Shown piece after piece: positions 34,941 to 46,634 of a stretch of DNA of 64,000 nt. The notes below the pieces were generated by a model. That model was not told the DNA's origin. It saw only the letters and a program-made list of their open reading frames with translations, and searched no databases. The stretch covers positions 8,372,501-8,436,500 of the forward strand of contig NC_065571.1 in NCBI RefSeq assembly GCF_937616625.2. Reading direction: 5' to 3'. The translations under genes and the position numbers were made by a program. Source of the DNA: Mercurialis annua. Its lineage: Eukaryota > Streptophyta > Magnoliopsida > Malpighiales > Euphorbiaceae. Position 1 is the stretch's first letter. Every line of letters starts with the position of its first letter.

Positions 34941-35623
34941 GGGCCTTTTTTGGTTCGTTTTATGGTAATTTTTGAAAAATAATTTTCCGAAAAGTGTAGT
35001 TTCTGAGAAGTTAATTTTCCAGAAAGTTTGATAAATATTACTTGTTTCAATTTTTACTTTCTAGGAAGTACAAAATTAATTTTAATATAATATACTATAT
35101 TTTTAACTAAAAGACATAAATGTCCTTTGATAATTTTTATATTGTTAAACAAATAATTTTAATTTAAAAATCGAGCAATAAATAATTTAATTTTTGCTTA
35201 TTATCTCTTATTTTACGATTCAAGTACTATTTAGGAGAGTTTTTAAATATTAAAAATTAAAAATTATATTTTTTTATCTGAATTTTACATAATATAAAAT
35301 ATTTAATAAAAATATTTACTTATTATAAATAACAATTATAAAATAATATAAGTATATTTTTTGAAATAAATAAAAATATTTTTATATGAATTTTAAAAGA
35401 AAAAAAAAGAAAAGAATTAAGGTTAAATTAAGAAAAACCAACAAAAGTACTAGGGAAGTTCTACTTCTTTGGGTTTTGTTAGGGAAGTTACTTCCCTAAT
35501 TAAAGGGAAGTCAAACATCCAATTTTCCGAGAAGTAAAATATAAAAGTTGAACCAAGTAAAAAAAGTTGCTACTTTCCGGAAAGTACAATTTTCCTATTC
35601 TATTTACCTCTCCAAGCAAGGCC
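34941..35623. mobile_element. Probable Tourist- or hAT-like MITE, decayed
   Basis: The left end gggccttttttggttcg and the inverted right end ggccttgcttggagagg are similar, recalling 'GGGCCTGTTTGG' termini of PIF/Harbinger MITEs. TTA precedes and TAA follows, which is not a clean duplication. Internal inverted words (ttttccgaaaagt / actttccggaaagt) support an element. Confidence 0.4.
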
Positions 35624-36318
35624 TAAGCGTGTATCTATTATTATTTGATAATTTATGTAAATTAAAATATTTTTTCATTAAATTTATAAAAATTTAATAT
35701 ATGTATTTATTTATTCAATTTATCATCCTTAAAATTTAATTTGCATTCATTATTTAAATCAATTTAATGGTCATGATAATCAGATAAAAAATTTCCGAAT
35801 ATAATAAGCGGTCACAACAAAATTTTGACTTATTATTTCATTATCATTCAATTTTACTAAGACTTCTTTTTAAAGTGAAATCACATATTAGCATATCCAT
35901 ATAATTTTCTTATAATAATTATTGAATTGAAAAATGAACTAATTCATGAGTGGATGGACTAATTTACACTCCTATACATTAATCGAAATTGCAGAAAATA
36001 TTTATCAATGAAATATAGCTGAAATAATATAAACGTTAGACAGTATTCTGCTTAGTCGTACGTTTAATTTTTTTCACAAACTTTAATTTGTTTAATATAA
36101 TGTTTATTTATTAAACAAATTAAAGGAGAATTTGCACCCACAGCCTAATAGTTTAATGTCCAGCGCTTATACTATTTGAAATATAAGTCATTGATTACAT
36201 TCAATAAGCTTTTTCTTTTACATAATTTACATTCAATAAGTTAAATTCATATATATGCATAATTATTGTAATTGGAAATTATTTAATTTTCATAATAAAT
36301 CATTTACAGTTCAATTAA
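35624..36318. other. AT-rich intergenic DNA
   Basis: Nothing recognised. It forms the start of an approximately 12 kb gene-poor stretch (34.3-46.6 kb) holding only a tRNA and repeats. Confidence 0.45.
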
Positions 36319-36681
36319 GACCAAATATTCGCAAGTTTTGTTTGTTATAATTAAATCTTTCAAAATCGGCTAGTTTAGCCAATTTTGAGATATTTGAAAT
36401 TTTTTCTAGCCATTCGTTAGCTAAATTGAAATATTTGTCATTTATTAATGGGATAGAATAACCGATTTTAATTGATTTGACTAGAAAAGATTTCAAATAT
36501 CTCAAATCATTCAAATTCGGTTAGTTTAATCCATTCGCGAATGACAAATTTTTGGTTTGATTCACGAATGGCTAGAAAATATTTCAAATATTTTAAAATG
36601 GGTTAAACTAGTTGATTTTGAAAGGTTTGGTTACAAACTGACAAAACTCGTAAATATTTGGTATTGTATTGTGATTAACCC
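36319..36681. mobile_element. Inverted-repeat element with 9 bp duplication
   Basis: Flanked by ttcaattaa at 36310-36318 and 36682-36690. Left and right arms (about 110 bp, centred near 36495-36550) are inverted copies. This is why a minus-strand frame (36311-36514) and a plus-strand frame (36557-36760) encode similar words, EWLE.ISNI and DFERF. The left tip is about 20 bp shorter than the right. Non-coding MITE. Confidence 0.75.
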
Positions 36682-36719
36682 TTCAATTAAACAATATAAA
36701 CTAACAATTATTGTTAGTA

Positions 36720-37088
36720 GGGGTATTGACAACACAAATCCTAACGTTTCACATTTTTAGCGATTTAACCTTATTAAAATTGTAAGGTCAGAAATCCTAA
36801 TCTTTCCAATTTTGCATTTTGCAGTCTAATTTTAAATTCCGGTCATTTTGTCACCTTTTTAGTCTACATAATGCAAAAATATAAAAAAATGGGATTTTAT
36901 GTGTAAGTTTTAAAATGTTGGGTATGCTAATAATAATATAGCTGCCACATATGCGAATAATTGCCGGAAAACGGTTTGGGATATAAAATACAAAAATTGG
37001 AAAGGTTAATATTTATTTCGTAACGTTTAAATATTAGGTTTAAATTGTTTAAAAAATAAAACGTTAAAATTTATTTTACTAATACCTC
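36720..37088. repeat. Possible long-TIR MITE
   Basis: Left edge ggggtattgacaacacaaatcc and inverted right edge gaggtattagtaaaataaa match loosely, and 'aacgttt' follows in both arms. A partial relative begins at 38427 (gggtattggcaaataaatat). No target duplication is readable. Confidence 0.4.
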
Positions 37089-39687
37089 TTTAAATTATAT
37101 CTTCCATGAGACACTACTATATTATTAAGATTAATTAGTCGTGCATTAGAAAGATTGATAGTGAACAATCAAATGATATATTAAATATATTTGGTTAAAG
37201 ATAAATTATATTAGAATAAATATCATAAATTAATTCATATAAAATATTAAAAAAACTCCTTAAAATGAACAATTGATTTAGTAGAAAAAAATGAAACAAA
37301 CAAAAGAAGTTTTAAAATAAAATTTCAATAGTGATGGTAAATATAAAAAATTCAAATGTTAAGGAATTTTTTTGATTTCATTTACGCCTTCAAAATTTCC
37401 ATCTTTAGTATATGATTCATTTTAAATATACTTCAAAAATTTAGTTAGAATATTGACTTGTCAAAAATTTAAATTTAATTAGAATATTTACTTCATAAAA
37501 AAACACACATAAATTTCTACAACGAAGCAATTTATTAAAAATAAAATTGATAAAAAACTAACGAGGCTAAACATTACTGCTCGCGCCGAAAATTTGAAGA
37601 AATTGAAGGTTTTTCTCTACTGGCAACTCGGGCAGTTGTAAGATGCCAAACTTTAAGTATAAATTTTTTATGAATAAACAAATACTCTTTCTCTCTCAAA
37701 TTGATAGGCAATTTAGAACAAATACGGGTATATTAAAAATTTATGATCTCTAAATAAAATGAGGTGGTTTTTGGCATTTTTGTCTGAGCCCCCGTCCCCC
37801 CCCCCCCCCCCCTCCAACACACACACCTCGTTCACTCTTTACATATACATATATACATAATTTTAGTTAGTTTTTTTTAAAATAAAAATTCTAAAGATGA
37901 AAGTTCTTTTTTTATTTGGTCTGGTTTTTTGATTTACATGTAAATGATTTTTGGTCCTATTAAATAATTTTGAAGCCTTAGTTTATTATTTTTATTTAAT
38001 TAAACTCCTATAATTTCAGGAAAGTTGAACAAAATAAATAAATAATTTTGATGGTTGTTTTAATATTTGATTTTGATGGTTGTTTTGAATTTAGGTCTAT
38101 TTTTCGGATTCCGATTGAAGATGATAATCAAAAAATATAAAATTTTAATGGATATATCAGTTTAACGGTCTAATTGAAGGGGATTAAAATTAAAACTTTT
38201 ATGCCAACAGAATTATATATTCATCCTTGTGAGTCAATATGACATTTTTAGCGAGATTTTTGGCTCTATTCTTCTCAGTTCGATTAAGTTTTGCTTGGAT
38301 TTTTTGTGGTTTGTAATTATTTATTATAGTAGAATTTAAAAGATCATATATTTAATTTTTGTTATATAACTTTCATGGTTGTACTTTAATTGTTTTGTGA
38401 ATTCTATTTTTGATAAAAAGTAAGGGTATTGGCAAATAAATATTAACGTTTCAATTGTATATTGATTTAGTTTCAATGTTTTAACTATTACAAATAAATT
38501 TCACTCTTTCCTTTTCTTTTGCAATTTATAGTCCATTTTTGATTTTTGACGATTAGTAACAGTACACGTAGCCGTAGGCCGCCGGAGAGCTACCTGGCAG
38601 CCAGAATTTTCCTACCTCACATATTGAGTGTCACATCACTCTAAAAAAGATTTGATTTACTCCTTCAACTTTGTACATAATTTTAAAAATAAAAAAATTA
38701 TCATTTTCTTTTCATTTTAATCCTCTCTACCACCACAAAATAGTAATACATATGAGGTGTGCAAAATAGAAAAAAAGAACTACTATGAGGAGTAATATGT
38801 TGTGTAACGATCTTAATCAATTGTTCATTTTAATACTTTTGAGTCTTTTTCTATACTTATTGATTAAATTACATTTCTAATTTTTATTACCGAGATCTAA
38901 TATTTACTAATATATAAAAGGAATAAAGTTGAAAATATAGCTGGAGGCTCAGATAGTCAGATGGGTGATACAATACATACAATTAAAGCGTCATATACGG
39001 AAATGGCCAACATGACAATGCCACATGGGGTACACTAGTCTTTGATTTTTTCTTTGTTTGTTCTACTTACCATATCTCATAATCAAACTATATATTATAC
39101 ACTTATTTTGAATATAAAAACTATATATTATACACTTGTCATAAACCTATACATTATCATCCAGAAAAACTCCTAATTTAATTAGGTTTGGATGGTCAAA
39201 TTGAGACGGTGTAAGATGGGCCTATTCTGGGCGTCTCTGATTGGTAGCCATAGGCATCAAAATATTTACTTACATTTTTTTTATTTTTATTATATTGCTT
39301 ATTATGAGCCTGATTTTGATCGACAATCTGTCACACTTTCTTAAAGTTTTGTTCTCTTCCTGTTGAGAAAGTTTTCAGTTTTCATTTTGTATAGAAATTG
39401 GAAAAATATAATAGATAATTGAAGATATTAATGATGTAGCAGACAAATAATTAAACATTAATAAATTTATTAGATGTTGATTTTGAAAAGAATATTAGAT
39501 GATGATGTCTAATAATTTACTAATTTTAAGAATAACTAATTTATTAAGTGTCTCATAATTTATTAATAATTTTAAAATTAAAAAAAATCACTATGTATTT
39601 TAATTAAAAAAAATGAACAAAGGATCGATGTCCTCCCTAAACTTGTAACACGGAGTTATCTAATCTAATTTATATTTTTTTTAGCAA
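37089..39687. other. Gene-free AT-rich stretch
   Basis: No gene recognised. It includes a single Stowaway-like terminus (tttctctctcaaattgataggcaatttagaac near 37691) related to the element at 40309, and a run of 17 C at 37796-37812 followed by an (AC)n-like cacacacac. The rest is unremarkable A/T-rich DNA. Confidence 0.5.
37796..37812. repeat. Homopolymer run of 17 C
   Basis: Seventeen consecutive C in otherwise A/T-rich DNA, followed by ctccaacacacacacc. It may be a simple-sequence tract or a place where the assembly is uncertain in length. Confidence 0.9.
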
Positions 39688-39896
39688 CTAACCTCAAAAC
39701 TCCTTATTTTTTGGTCAAATAACTCCATAATTTATATTTTTATTTTAAAAGATAGATTTAGGATAATTATATCGCAACAATTAGAAAAAGTATCTAATTA
39801 TTTTTTTGCATCCCTCACCTTTAATTTGTATTTTACGCGTTGTAAAAATACAATTATGGAGTTATTTGACCAAAAAATGAAGAGTTTTGGGGTTAG
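39688..39896. repeat. Inverted repeat (MITE core)
   Basis: Arms of about 45 bp, ctaacctcaaaactccttat.. and ..atgaagagttttggggttag, pair through ttttttggtcaaataactcc. Weaker similarity continues outward (tctaatctaattta / tgatcaaattaatctca), so the element is probably about 300 bp long. No duplication identified. Confidence 0.6.
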
Positions 39897-40308
39897 TTGA
39901 TCAAATTAATCTCATTCGATTATGACGTGAAACCGTTTATTTTTTAAACTTCATCCGCATTTTTAATATGAATTCAAAAGATTAGATCTAATAAAACACT
40001 AGTAAGCACCGACAAAAACTCTAAAAACAAAGTAACTATAAAATTCGAAGTTTTCTAATTTATAAGTTGGAGATCTTAAATCCGATCAAAGGACTCAACC
40101 TTAATCGGGTTAAAGGTTCTTTCCAACCGATTTAAGAGGACAAAAGACCTCCAATTACATATTTTTGAAAAAAATCATAGTTAAAACTAGAAGGTAGTTT
40201 TCAAACCTAAAAAACTACCTCTTCTAAGAATTAGTTTCTTCAAAACTGTAACATGGGAGAGACGTTCAAATATGAAATCTTATTATATATATTAAAAAAG
40301 TGAAATGC

Positions 40309-40593
40309 TCCCTACGTTTCAAATTGATAGGCAGTTTAGAACAAATAAAAATATTAAAAAATTTAATAAATCTATGCAAAATGAGTAATTATATAAAAAC
40401 ATACCACACTTGTCTTTATTTAGTGTAGTGTTGATTTAATTTTTTAATAAATTTTACTCTCTTTTTAATATAATATATTATAATTAATAATAATATATAT
40501 GCCATTTAAGCATTAAAGCAATAAATTACCGTTTATAATTTGGGATAAAAAAAATTCAAAATAGTGTCTATTAATTTAAAACAGAGTGAGTAA
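40309..40593. mobile_element. Decayed Stowaway-like MITE
   Basis: Left end gctccctacgtttcaaattgat and inverted right end ctcactctgttttaaattaa resemble the CTCCCTCCGTTTCAAATTGATAGGC terminus of Stowaway MITEs. 'aggcagttta' and 'agacactatttt' follow in the two arms. TA flanks are not clear. Confidence 0.55.
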
Positions 40594-40896
40594 ACATTGT
40601 TAAAAGTAGAGAAATAAAGAAAACCAAAAAAATGATGGAGGTGGTCTTTCTATCAAAAGATCAAAACCACCTACTCAAAATAATAATGATTTTAATTTGT
40701 ATTTTTAGAGATTAGAGAGGACTTTGTATATAAATATTTTTTTCTATTGCAATTTATGTTATCACTTTAAATTCATCTAATCAAAACTCAACTCTTTCCA
40801 CCAACATATATTAGTTTATCGGACAATTAATATATTTTAAATAATATGAACATTTCATACTCATAACAGTATTAATGTATAGAGGTTATATATATA

Positions 40897-42330
40897 TACT
40901 TTCTTTATTCCGTTTAAAAAGTCTTATATTATATTTTGAGGTGTCGTATTTTAAAAGTCTCATTTATATTTGAAAAAAGAGGCAAATATTTCCCTATTAT
41001 TTAGGGTATGGAGCAAGTATGCACACTTTGAATTTTGAATCTCAATTAAACGTCTAACGTTTTAAAACCAGACCATATAAGCCTCTATTTTTTACAATGT
41101 TAATGAAATGTTAAGTTTCGCCTAAATGGAACGTCCATGTCATATTCCGCGTGTCCAAAAGAGGGCAAGTATGCCCTTATGGTTTAATGCGGGAGTAAAT
41201 ATGCCTCTATGGTTTAAGGTGGGAGCAAATAGGCCCTTTATGAATTTTAATTTTGATTAAACCCTTGAAATTTCAAAATCAGCACATGCAAACACCTTTG
41301 TCTAGCATCGTTAAACGAAACGCTCTATACTATTGCTTCATGTCTACGTGAAATGTCTATAACATTTAATATCTCAGATAAAAAATTTCACGTGTCCAAT
41401 CCATTTTTAAGTTTAAAAAATATTTTATTTTTAAATAAAAATTTAGAGATCTTTTCACACTTTTTCATGCGGAGACTTCCGACCAATGGTGTACATATAT
41501 AGTTATTTTTCATAAACAACATGTCTGTTTGGACCTAGCTGGATTCAAACAGACATACATATGATGTGTTTGTTAGTTCGAAGCGACGAACATAGGTGGA
41601 ACGATGTAAAATGATCTGACATGGGTAAAAAGACGTGGTAAATACGGTGGACAACCAACAAAAAAAAAATATAATATGAAAAGAGTTTGAAAAGATTCCT
41701 AAAATTTATTTAAAATATAAAATGTTTTTCAATTTAAAAATGAGTAGGATACGTGGAAAAGTTTATCTGAGATATTAAATGATATGCACATTTCATGTAG
41801 GCATGAAGTAACAACATAGAGCGTTTTGTTTGTAACGATATTAGACAACAGACTTAATCGAGATCAAAAAAAATCATAAAAGGTCTATTTGATCCCACCC
41901 TAAACCATAAGGGTATATTTGCTCCCGCTTTAAACCATAAGCGCATATTTGCGCACTTTTCGCCACGTGGAATATGACATGGACATTCCACGTAGGCGTA
42001 AACTGATGTTTCATTAACATTGTAAAACGGAGGGGCTTATATGTTCTGTTTTTAAACTATTCGGGGTTTAATTGAGATTCAAAATTCAAAAAAGGCATAT
42101 TTACTTCACACCCTAAATGATAGTGGCATATTTGTCTCTTTTTCCTTTATATGTATTTTTTATATTGAACTTTTCTTTTTTACTCTTCATTTAGTCATCT
42201 CAAATAAACTCTATGAAAAATATCACTATTATTAATAGAGATAAACATAAAAAAAATCTGAAAAGATAAAAATAATAATTTTTTTTTAATTTGTGAGAAT
42301 CAAATGAGACTTCTAAATTAAAACGGAGAA

Positions 42331-42332
<2 letters not shown>
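40897..42332. mobile_element. Stowaway-like MITE split by a large foldback element
   Basis: Left part tactttctttattccgttta..aaaagtct (40897-40971) and right part ending gagacttctaaattaaaacggagaagta (to about 42332) are inverted termini of one MITE of roughly 250 bp. The 1174 bp element at 40972-42145 separates them. The right part begins with tttatatgtatttt, continuing the left part's sequence. Confidence 0.6.
40972..42145. mobile_element. 1.17 kb foldback element with about 500 bp arms
   Basis: Left and right halves are inverted copies with moderate divergence. Shared words in order are: gaggcaaatat, 'tttgaattttgaatctcaatta', 'acattgtaaa' region, 'ccatgtcatattcc', 'cttatggttta', 'gcgggag', 'cacgtgaaatgt' region, 'atttaatatctcagataaa' and 'aaaaagattcc/gatcttttcaca'. 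The loop is about 190 bp. Flanks tttatattt (40963-40971) and tttatatgt (42146-42154) agree at 8 of 9 positions. No protein is encoded. Long-arm foldback of probable Mutator type. Confidence 0.8.

Positions 42333-42373
<41 letters not shown>
42332..42373. repeat. (AT)n microsatellite
   Basis: About 21 uninterrupted AT units immediately beside the right terminus of the Stowaway-like MITE. Confidence 0.95.
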
Positions 42374-42376
<3 letters not shown>

Positions 42377-42434
42377 AAAATTATAACGAAATTAAATTTT
42401 AAAACAATTAAACATATTGAATATAATAAATGTC

Positions 42435-42725
42435 AAATGACTACAAAAAAGTCAAACTTTTCATGAAAGTTTCATAAAATTTAAAATTTTCAATTTTATT
42501 CAATTTGTCCCGAAACGCAGTATTTCGTTTCAATTATGTACAATTACGCAATTTTACTAATGTGGCGCTATGCCACATAAGCGCCACATAGGTGCCACAT
42601 CAGCAAAATTGTGTAGGTGGACATTATTAAAATGAAACCTGCATTTCAGGACGATATTGATAAAATTAAAATTTTGGATTTTTATAAAACTTTCATGAAG
42701 GATTTGATGTATTTTATTGATTTAG
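42435..42725. repeat. Degenerate relative of the ggccaaa MITE family
   Basis: Arms carry 'aaaagtcaaacttttcatgaaagtttcataaaa' in mirror image ('ttttataaaactttcatgaaggatttgatg'), with a centre 'tgtggcgctatgccacataagcgccacatagg'. This is the same layout as the copies at 26772 and 33014 but diverged. Ends not resolved. Confidence 0.5.
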
Positions 42726-43066
42726 CTTATAATAAATACAGCAAAGTTGATGTATTTTGACCATTGGTTGTTCCATCAAAGTGAACTATGAAAAATACAA
42801 AATTTGTATACTTTAAAAGTTGGACAAAATTACAACAATACGGTTCAGTCAAAATATTAAATTGACATCATGGTTGAAACTTGGAAGTGAGAAAATACAA
42901 TTGCAAACTGCTCTTTTTACATTATTGTATGCATGAATTAGTAATGATGTTAATTTATTTAATAAAATAGACGAAGAAATTATTAGAGATTTATACTTAA
43001 ATTATCATAACGAATATTAATTTGAGGCAAGTTATTCAAAAGAAATGATTAAAAAAGAAAAATAAA

Positions 43067-43091
43067 TGCGGTGAACGTGGATCGAACACGT

Positions 43092-43134
<43 letters not shown>

Positions 43135-43139
43135 CCCGC
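43067..43139 (-). tRNA. tRNA-Phe (anticodon GAA)
   Basis: The minus strand reads a 73-base cloverleaf. The acceptor stem GCGGGGA pairs with TTCACCGC-type sequence at the 3' end. The D loop is AGCTCAGTTGGGAGAGC, the anticodon loop CTGAAGA has GAA at 43106-43104, and the T arm is GTGTTCGATCCAC. Internal A box (TAGCTCAGTTGG) and B box (GTTCGATCC) are intact and there is no intron. A TATA-like tatatagata (plus strand, 43167-43176) lies about 30 bases upstream and T-rich DNA lies downstream (43052-43066), as expected for Pol III. The sequence is the nuclear cytosolic type, unlike the plastid trnF. It is a single isolated copy. Confidence 0.96.
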
Positions 43140-43140
43140 A

Positions 43141-43805
43141 AATGAAAAGTCCTGCCTTGATTAAGGTATATAGATAGCATATAATTTCTGTAGGTCAATC
43201 AATATTTTCCAAGACATCATGAGCGGCAAACACATAATTTTATGAGGAAACTACTAAAGGGCCCTCATATATGTCGTAATTAATATTTTGATTTTTTTTT
43301 ATTTAACGTTCATTCTCTTTCAATTTCGTTAACTATTGTGCTCTTTTATTGATTTAAGGTATCAAATCGCTAATGGTATTAAAAGAGATACCAAATCGCT
43401 GAAAGTGAAATATCAAATCGTTTAATAAAATTAAAAATGAGTGACCAAATCCTTAACACAATTAAAAGTGGGGTATTAAAATCGTTTAAAAACAAGTGCC
43501 GAAATTAACGGAGTGACCTAATAATTAATGGAATTAAAAGTGAAAAACAATTAAGTAGAATTTTGAAATAAGAGATATCAAACAGTTATTTATGATATGA
43601 ATAGAGGATTTTAGAGTAATGTTCTCTAATTTTAAAGAAATTATTTTATCTGGTACGAATTCATATTTGTGATTAATCGTGCCCATAAATAAATAAGAAC
43701 TAATAACGTATGCATATTTAGACTTGAATCAATCATTAAACTCCTCCTGAACTATTCCATGCTCGACTCAAAACAAATTTGTTTGAGTTTGTTTATTAAA
43801 TTAAA
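43141..43805. other. AT-rich intergenic DNA beside the tRNA gene
   Basis: It contains loosely repeated words (ccaaatcgct.a.ag.gaaa, aattaaaagtg) at 43370-43570 but no bounded element. Confidence 0.4.
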
Positions 43806-44156
43806 GGCCTAATGGTAAAAAAAACCCAAACCTTTACGACTTGTTGCAATTATATCCAAATCTTTTAATTTTTGCAATAATATCCAAATTGCATTTTTTA
43901 TAGCAATGATAGTCAAATTGATGGCTAAATTTGTTGTTTTCAATTAAGATATTAGGATATTATTATGTTTTGATGTATAATAATATAGTAAAAGTCCCCA
44001 AAAATGGCAAAAAACTCAAAAAAAATTCACATAAAAAGTGCAATTTGGATATTATTACAACAAAATAATACAATTTGGATATTATTGCAAAAATTAAAAG
44101 GTTTGGATATAATTGCAACAAGTTGTAAAGGTTTGGATTTTTTTTGCCATTAAGCC
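43806..44156. mobile_element. Long-TIR MITE with exact 9 bp duplication
   Basis: Duplication taaattaaa at 43797-43805 and 44157-44165. Arms ggcctaatggtaaaaaaaac.. and ..ttttttttgccattaagcc pair over more than 100 bp with 'aaacctttacgacttgttgcaat' and 'atatccaaat' words. 351 bp, non-coding, Mutator-like by duplication size. Confidence 0.88.
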
Positions 44157-44165
44157 TAAATTAAA

Positions 44166-44924
44166 ACCTCTTTTCGCAAAATCAAGCAAATTTTTTGGAT
44201 AGTCATACTAGAATAGTCTAGAATACATCGATAAATCAACTTATGTATTGTAACAATAATATAAATCGAACAATTGATCCAACTAAAAGGAGAACAAAAT
44301 AAAAAAAAACATAATCCAATAATAAACTTATGACGGTTAATATTCAAAGATTTTAAATGTTGAATTTTTTTTAGCACCAGTTACACCCTTATTAATTCCA
44401 GTTTTAACTTGTTCATTTCTAAATATATTGCTTCTTCTAATAGTTTTTTTTTTTATTATCAAAGATAGTAATCCGACTCTTTAGAATCTCAAATGTTAGT
44501 TACGGAGACGTAGTTCGAATCCAACACCTCTTCATACACTTAAATATGTCTTAGCCATTAAAGCTAGGCCTACATTGGCTTCGTTTTCTAATAATTCATT
44601 TAAGCAAATGTGCAGTTTTTCCTATTTATTTTCAGGTTAATTGTAAAATAAATTACAAATTTTAGTGTATTTTAAAATCCTTAAAGATAAATTAATAAGA
44701 CAAAATTTTATATAGATATGAAATAACTTATCATAAAAATAATTAAAAAAACTAAATTATATCTTATTCTTACTTTTGTTAATTAAAACTCTTTATTTTT
44801 TATGAACTTTTTGAATACAATTTACTAAAAAGTTAAAAACATAGAATGACGTGACCATATGTATTTTTTTTATAAATTTTAGAGTATATATTATAAAAAT
44901 TTATCAATTTTACCCGTTTTGTCA
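44166..44924. other. AT-rich intergenic DNA
   Basis: No gene. A B-box-like word (agttcgaatcc at about 44511) stands alone without an A box, so no Pol III gene is called. Confidence 0.4.
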
Positions 44925-45163
44925 TTTTAATCACGCCGTTTAAAAAATTATCATTTTCATACACACTATTATTTTTTTCAAATCGATACACCGAGTGAAA
45001 ATCCGGCAAAAATCGCTAAGTTAGCAAGCGGATAGTGATATGTCAGAACCAACCAGATAATGACACATAAGCGATTTTCACCGGATTTTCACTCTGTGCA
45101 TCAATTTGAAAAAAATTAATAGTTGTATGAAAATATCAATTTTTAAACGATATGATTAAAATG
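44925..45163. mobile_element. MITE with about 90 bp inverted repeats
   Basis: Left arm (cattttaatcacgccgtttaaaaaatt..) and right arm (..atttttaaacgatatgattaaaatg) pair through 'cgatacaccgagtgaaaatccgg' and its mirror 'ccggattttcactctgtgcatc'. No clear target duplication. 239 bp, non-coding. Confidence 0.65.
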
Positions 45164-46634
45164 ATATTTGAATTAAAGTACCTTATTAAAAGGTTAATGA
45201 GTAATTTTGAAAAATCTCAGAACAGCAACATTCATGAACCTGTAACTATAAGCAAATCAATTACCTAAGAAATTCAAAAAAATCCTAGTCATCTTCTTGA
45301 AGCATCTAAGAAACCCTAGAAACTTTAAAATAAAAGTGAAAGTGATGGGTCAGCTACAAATCCTCTGCAATCTTGTGACCCTAAAACCACACCATCACAT
45401 TTATTTTCTAGGAAAATGCAAAAGAACAAACAAACAAGCAAAACCACCAAGTTTTCTTCTTTATGAATCACATTTATACCAAAGCTTTAAGCCCAGAATT
45501 TGTTGATCTATCCAGAGCTGAGCTACCAACAGGCTGCAGAGAACCCTAACCCTATTCACCACAACTCTTAACACAAATAGAATGACAATTATAAATAAAG
45601 TGATTCAATCTATACAATACGATTAACAACAATATCTAAATCGAAAGCGGTATTCTTTTAGTTGTTAATAAACTGAATCAGATTCGATCCATAAACAAAA
45701 TCAAGTTCAATTTGTACGGACAAGTTCAAGACTACGGAAAGATATAAATAAAATCGCACCCTTCATAGACAAACTTGGAAGTTACAATCACAAACAAGAT
45801 CCCTTCAAAACTATATTGCACAGAAAAGGATATGAAAGGTGTTGAATTGAAACGGAAAACAGTGAAACGGCAGTATTTGTCAAAGTAGGTTATGAGTATA
45901 ATGAAACACCAAAAACATAGAATTCGACAAGTTTGAGTGCACCATATCTTCAAGATCATGCATGATCGCTAACACATTTTCCATCATACTCGACGGCTTT
46001 CTTGCACAAAATACGTTTTTAAGAAATTAGTCTCGTAGATCCTATTTCTATCTAAATCAGGTAACCAAGAGAATTCTAATCAAGCATAGCATGGAAAAGA
46101 GAACGAAAAATGCCAAAATGAAAAACAGAAAAACAACAAGTATTGCCAAATTAGGTTATAAACATAAATGAAATAATGAAACATAAGACTCGATAAGTTT
46201 ATGTGCAACGTATAGTAAGGATTAGAATTTTGTTTTCATCGTACGGAAGTAACCGACTTGTAGATCCTAAATCTATCTAAATCAGGTAATCAAGTGAATT
46301 CCTAGTTGTAAATCTATAGTTGCTCTCTCAAACATTTGATTAAATCTATACAGATATAAACTTATTGCACTAAAGCAACCAAATATAAATCAAGATAGCT
46401 AATTTCAAAACTTATTGCCACAAAATGAAAGAAATCAAAAAAGTATTCCAATTATCATCCTAAATCTATACAAACACAAACCAAATGATCATGTAAAATT
46501 AAGGCACTAACACAAATTATGAGAAGTTTTTATCTTTGTCTAATCTGCTATTTTTTAATAATGATTAAGAAAAAATAGATGATGTTTAATAATTAATAAT
46601 CATATCATAAAATCACAGTCATCAATTATCATCA
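45164..46634. other. 3' flank of the first ERF gene, with an old internal duplication
   Basis: It contains the 3' UTR of the ERF gene (minus strand, ends 46635). Blocks at about 45850-46080 and 46105-46300 share order: 'aacagtgaaacggcagtatttg/aacagaaaaacaacaagtattg', 'aggttat', 'aaatgaaac', 'tcgacaagttt/tcgataagttt', 'gtgca', and 'gtagatccta' followed by 'tctatctaaatcaggtaa'. This indicates an ancient duplication of about 240 bp. Small open frames here show no domain. Confidence 0.5.

Noticed and set aside
37796..37812. Poly-C as a functional element
   Set aside because: A plain homopolymer in intergenic DNA; length may be an assembly artefact. Listed only as a simple repeat.
43067..43139. 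tRNA-Phe as an inserted plastid DNA fragment
   Set aside because: The sequence matches the nuclear cytosolic tRNA-Phe pattern and differs from plastid trnF; no plastid flanking genes are present.
44450..44590. Possible tRNA or SINE around agttcgaatcc
   Set aside because: A B-box-like word is present but no A box at the right distance and no cloverleaf pairing.
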